Below, piece after piece: positions 35,338-37,416 of a stretch of DNA of 37,416 nt; the stretch's first letter is position 1, and each line of letters opens with the position of its first letter. The notes beneath the pieces are model-generated. The model ran no database searches. It was not told the origin of the DNA and was given only the letters and a program-made list of their open reading frames with translations. The translations under genes were made by a program, and so were the position numbers. The stretch comes from a virus, in IMG/VR virus record IMGVR_UViG_3300021185_001151, positions 1 through 37,416 of that record; one strand, written 5' to 3'.

Positions 35338-37416
35338 TTGGCAACAACTAAAGCTTTTGAGTTAGCACAACTGAGTGGATTGACTACGGTCGATACATCC
35401 GGTAACGTGACTACGAATACCAGCCAAATCGCAAACGCTAGTGGCGACCTAACTTTCGATAGTGTAGCGGGTGACATCGTTCTAGATGCACACGGAAATC
35501 AAATAATTTTTAAAGGCAGTGGCGGTCAAGTAGGGTTTATAGACTTGGCTACAGGTAGAATGGACATCAAGTCTAGTACTGCTGATTCGCAAATCAGATT
35601 TCAAGGTAACGATAATGGGACGCCAATTGATGCATTGGTTCTCGATATGGCGACAAGTGGCGCCGCAACATTTCTCGATCAAGTAACCATTGGCGGTAAT
35701 CTAATTCACGCAGGCAATCTGACTATTGATGCTGGTGGCGACATCACATTGAATGCAGATGGTGCAGATGTTATTCTAGCAGATGGCACTGTTGACTTTG
35801 GTAGATTCAAACGAGACAATGGTCATTTAGTAATCAAGTCTGAGACCATTGATAAAAGTGTCATAATCAGAGGTACTACTACATCTAACGCAACAGTCAC
35901 CGCACTGACATTTGACATGGCGAATGGTGGTCGTGCAACGTTCAATGAGAATGTAGTCATTCAAGGCGATCTTACGGTTGAGGGTACTCAAGTCACCCTA
36001 AATACAACTACCCTTGATGTTGAAGACAAGAACATTACCCTAAACTACCATGCAAGCAACGATACGTCTGCTAGTGCAGACGGTGCGGGTATTACGATTC
36101 AAGACGCAGTGAATGGGACTACTGATGCAACTATTTTATGGAATGCTACAAACGATGAGTTCGATTTCTCACACAATATACACGTAGATACAATACTAAC
36201 TGATACTGGTATTGTTCATTCAGGCGACACTGACACATACATCAAATTCTTGGCTAATAGAATTTATATGGACGTTGGCGCTAATAGAGTGTTTGATGCA
36301 CAAGCCGGGGACGTCTCAATCAATGGTCCTGACGGAGCATCTGGCATCAAAATTGATACTGGTGGTAATGTTGGTATCGGTGGTATTAGTAATCCAGCGA
36401 CTGCGCTTCATGTCGACCCAGGCTATGTAACGTTAGGCGGATCTAGTGGAACAGACAACTCTTGGATAAACAACGTAGAAGACGGTAACTTAGAATTAGT
36501 CAACGAAGGTAGATCGACTAATGACGGTGCTGTTAGAATAAACAGAAAAAATAATCCTGCTGGAGATACTACGTACTTCAGAGATACGGCCATATATGAT
36601 GGTAAGAGTAATATAGTTCTTTTCGTAGACGGCTCTGAAGGCAACGTTGGTATCGGCACAGACATCCCAGAAACCAATCTGGACGTGAGAGTTGATTCTA
36701 ATCTTGCTTATACTTCTACTATGGTTGGTGCACCTTCATATACACCTGGTGCTAGTGATATAATTCAAGTAAGAAATATAGAGACCGGAGTAGATGATAT
36801 CTATGCTGGTATTTGGTTTGAGACTGGTACTGGAGCAACGAACACTACAGGTACGGATAGATCAGGTCGTATTGCGCTTGTTGTAGATAACGATAGTCCA
36901 TACTCATCTAACTTCGTATTTCAGACTAGAGGTAGTGCAGGAACACTTACCGAAAAGATGCGTATTACCAATGACGGTAATGTCGGTATGGGAACGACTG
37001 TTCCCACATCAAAGCTAGAAGTTTTTACTACTGATCAAGATTTTGAAGATGGTTCTAACGCAATTCGCATTACACATCCAGCAGGTCCAGCACAAAATAA
37101 TGTTGGAGGAGGTATTGTATTTGCTCAAAGATGGTATGCTAGTTCAACTCAAGATGTAAGAACTGGCGGTATATATGGTTTCAAAACTATTGGTAGTGGA
37201 GCATATGGAGGCGGTTTAGCTTTTTACAGTCAACCTAATTCTGCCGCCGCTATGAACCGATCTATGATCATAAACCACGCTGGCAACGTTGGTATAGGAG
37301 CAGATACTCCAGGTTCTATGCTTACTATTCAAGGAAATGAAATAGGTGGTCAAACGGTTACGTATTTGCACCTGAATTCTGGGAATAATACAACAAGTTA
37401 TCCATTTTTAGCATCT
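35338..37416 (+). CDS. Tail fibre protein, 3' truncated by the window, TTG start
   Basis: An open frame of 693 codons runs off the right edge with no stop. It starts at TTG, giving MATTKAFELAQLSGLTTVDT, a fibre N-terminus I associate with marine T4-like phages. The start is fixed by GGGGAG and a late promoter upstream. The body shows beta-repeats (LTFDSVAGDIVLDAHGNQII), the GDLTVEGTQVTLNTTTLDVE module at residues 210-279 shared with the 1163-residue fibre, and four stem repeats of the form GNVGIG...P...L (near residues 343, 436, 547 and 651). Such repeats normally precede a C-terminal tip or an S74 chaperone, which would lie outside the window. It is a likely host-recognition fibre. Confidence 0.8.
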   Translation, partial: MATTKAFELAQLSGLTTVDTSGNVTTNTSQIANASGDLTFDSVAGDIVLDAHGNQIIFKGSGGQVGFIDLATGRMDIKSSTADSQIRFQGNDNGTPIDALVLDMATSGAATFLDQVTIGGNLIHAGNLTIDAGGDITLNADGADVILADGTVDFGRFKRDNGHLVIKSETIDKSVIIRGTTTSNATVTALTFDMANGGRATFNENVVIQGDLTVEGTQVTLNTTTLDVEDKNITLNYHASNDTSASADGAGITIQDAVNGTTDATILWNATNDEFDFSHNIHVDTILTDTGIVHSGDTDTYIKFLANRIYMDVGANRVFDAQAGDVSINGPDGASGIKIDTGGNVGIGGISNPATALHVDPGYVTLGGSSGTDNSWINNVEDGNLELVNEGRSTNDGAVRINRKNNPAGDTTYFRDTAIYDGKSNIVLFVDGSEGNVGIGTDIPETNLDVRVDSNLAYTSTMVGAPSYTPGASDIIQVRNIETGVDDIYAGIWFETGTGATNTTGTDRSGRIALVVDNDSPYSSNFVFQTRGSAGTLTEKMRITNDGNVGMGTTVPTSKLEVFTTDQDFEDGSNAIRITHPAGPAQNNVGGGIVFAQRWYASSTQDVRTGGIYGFKTIGSGAYGGGLAFYSQPNSAAAMNRSMIINHAGNVGIGADTPGSMLTIQGNEIGGQTVTYLHLNSGNNTTSYPFLAS
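35965..36174 (+). repeat. Fibre module, copy 2 of a 210-base direct repeat
   Basis: Partner of 31595-31804, offset by 4370 bases with no gaps. Both copies start at codon position one of their genes. Confidence 0.85.

Overview
This window is a tail region of a T4-like myovirus genome. It lies wholly inside the late structural (baseplate and tail-fibre) block. The evidence is a recognisable gp8-type baseplate wedge protein, a DUF4815-type tail protein, a fibre with an S74 intramolecular chaperone, several long repeat-rich fibre proteins, and T4-type late promoters (TATAAATA) close upstream of many genes. The tightly packed layout and the protein families resemble those of marine T4-like phages (cyanophage and pelagiphage-like myoviruses). 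The host cannot be told from this window. The sequence is AT-rich by eye. No tRNA, rRNA, CRISPR array, insertion sequence or metabolic gene was seen.

Layout. Bases 2-9500 hold three baseplate-proximal genes: a 5'-truncated structural gene in the gp6/gp7 position, gp8, and an 1836-residue DUF4815 protein. Bases 9497-14111 hold a 64-residue coiled-coil protein, an S74-type short fibre and a 1022-residue beta-helix protein with a dockerin-like calcium loop. Bases 14115-21254 hold two tandem paralogous large structural proteins. Bases 21256-26955 hold a leucine-rich-repeat protein, a 315-residue protein, and a 757-residue protein on the opposite strand. These three appear to share an N-terminal docking motif. 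Bases 27040-37416 form a tail-fibre cassette: two small adaptor-like proteins, two proteins with Mtd-like N-termini, a 1163-residue fibre, a 252-residue tip-like protein, a 49-residue acidic protein, and a final fibre that runs off the right edge.

How it works together. The left genes should build the baseplate wedge. The middle genes probably decorate the baseplate rim or carry adhesin domains. The right cassette probably encodes host-recognition fibres assembled from exchangeable modules. Genes abut or overlap by 1-4 bases, so translational coupling is likely. Transcription appears to restart often at late promoters placed inside the 3' end of the preceding gene. At 27001-27012 one 12-base palindrome forms overlapping late promoters on both strands, explaining how the lone reverse gene and the fibre cassette could be expressed together. 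Function calls beyond gp8, DUF4815 and S74 are inferences from composition, repeats and position.
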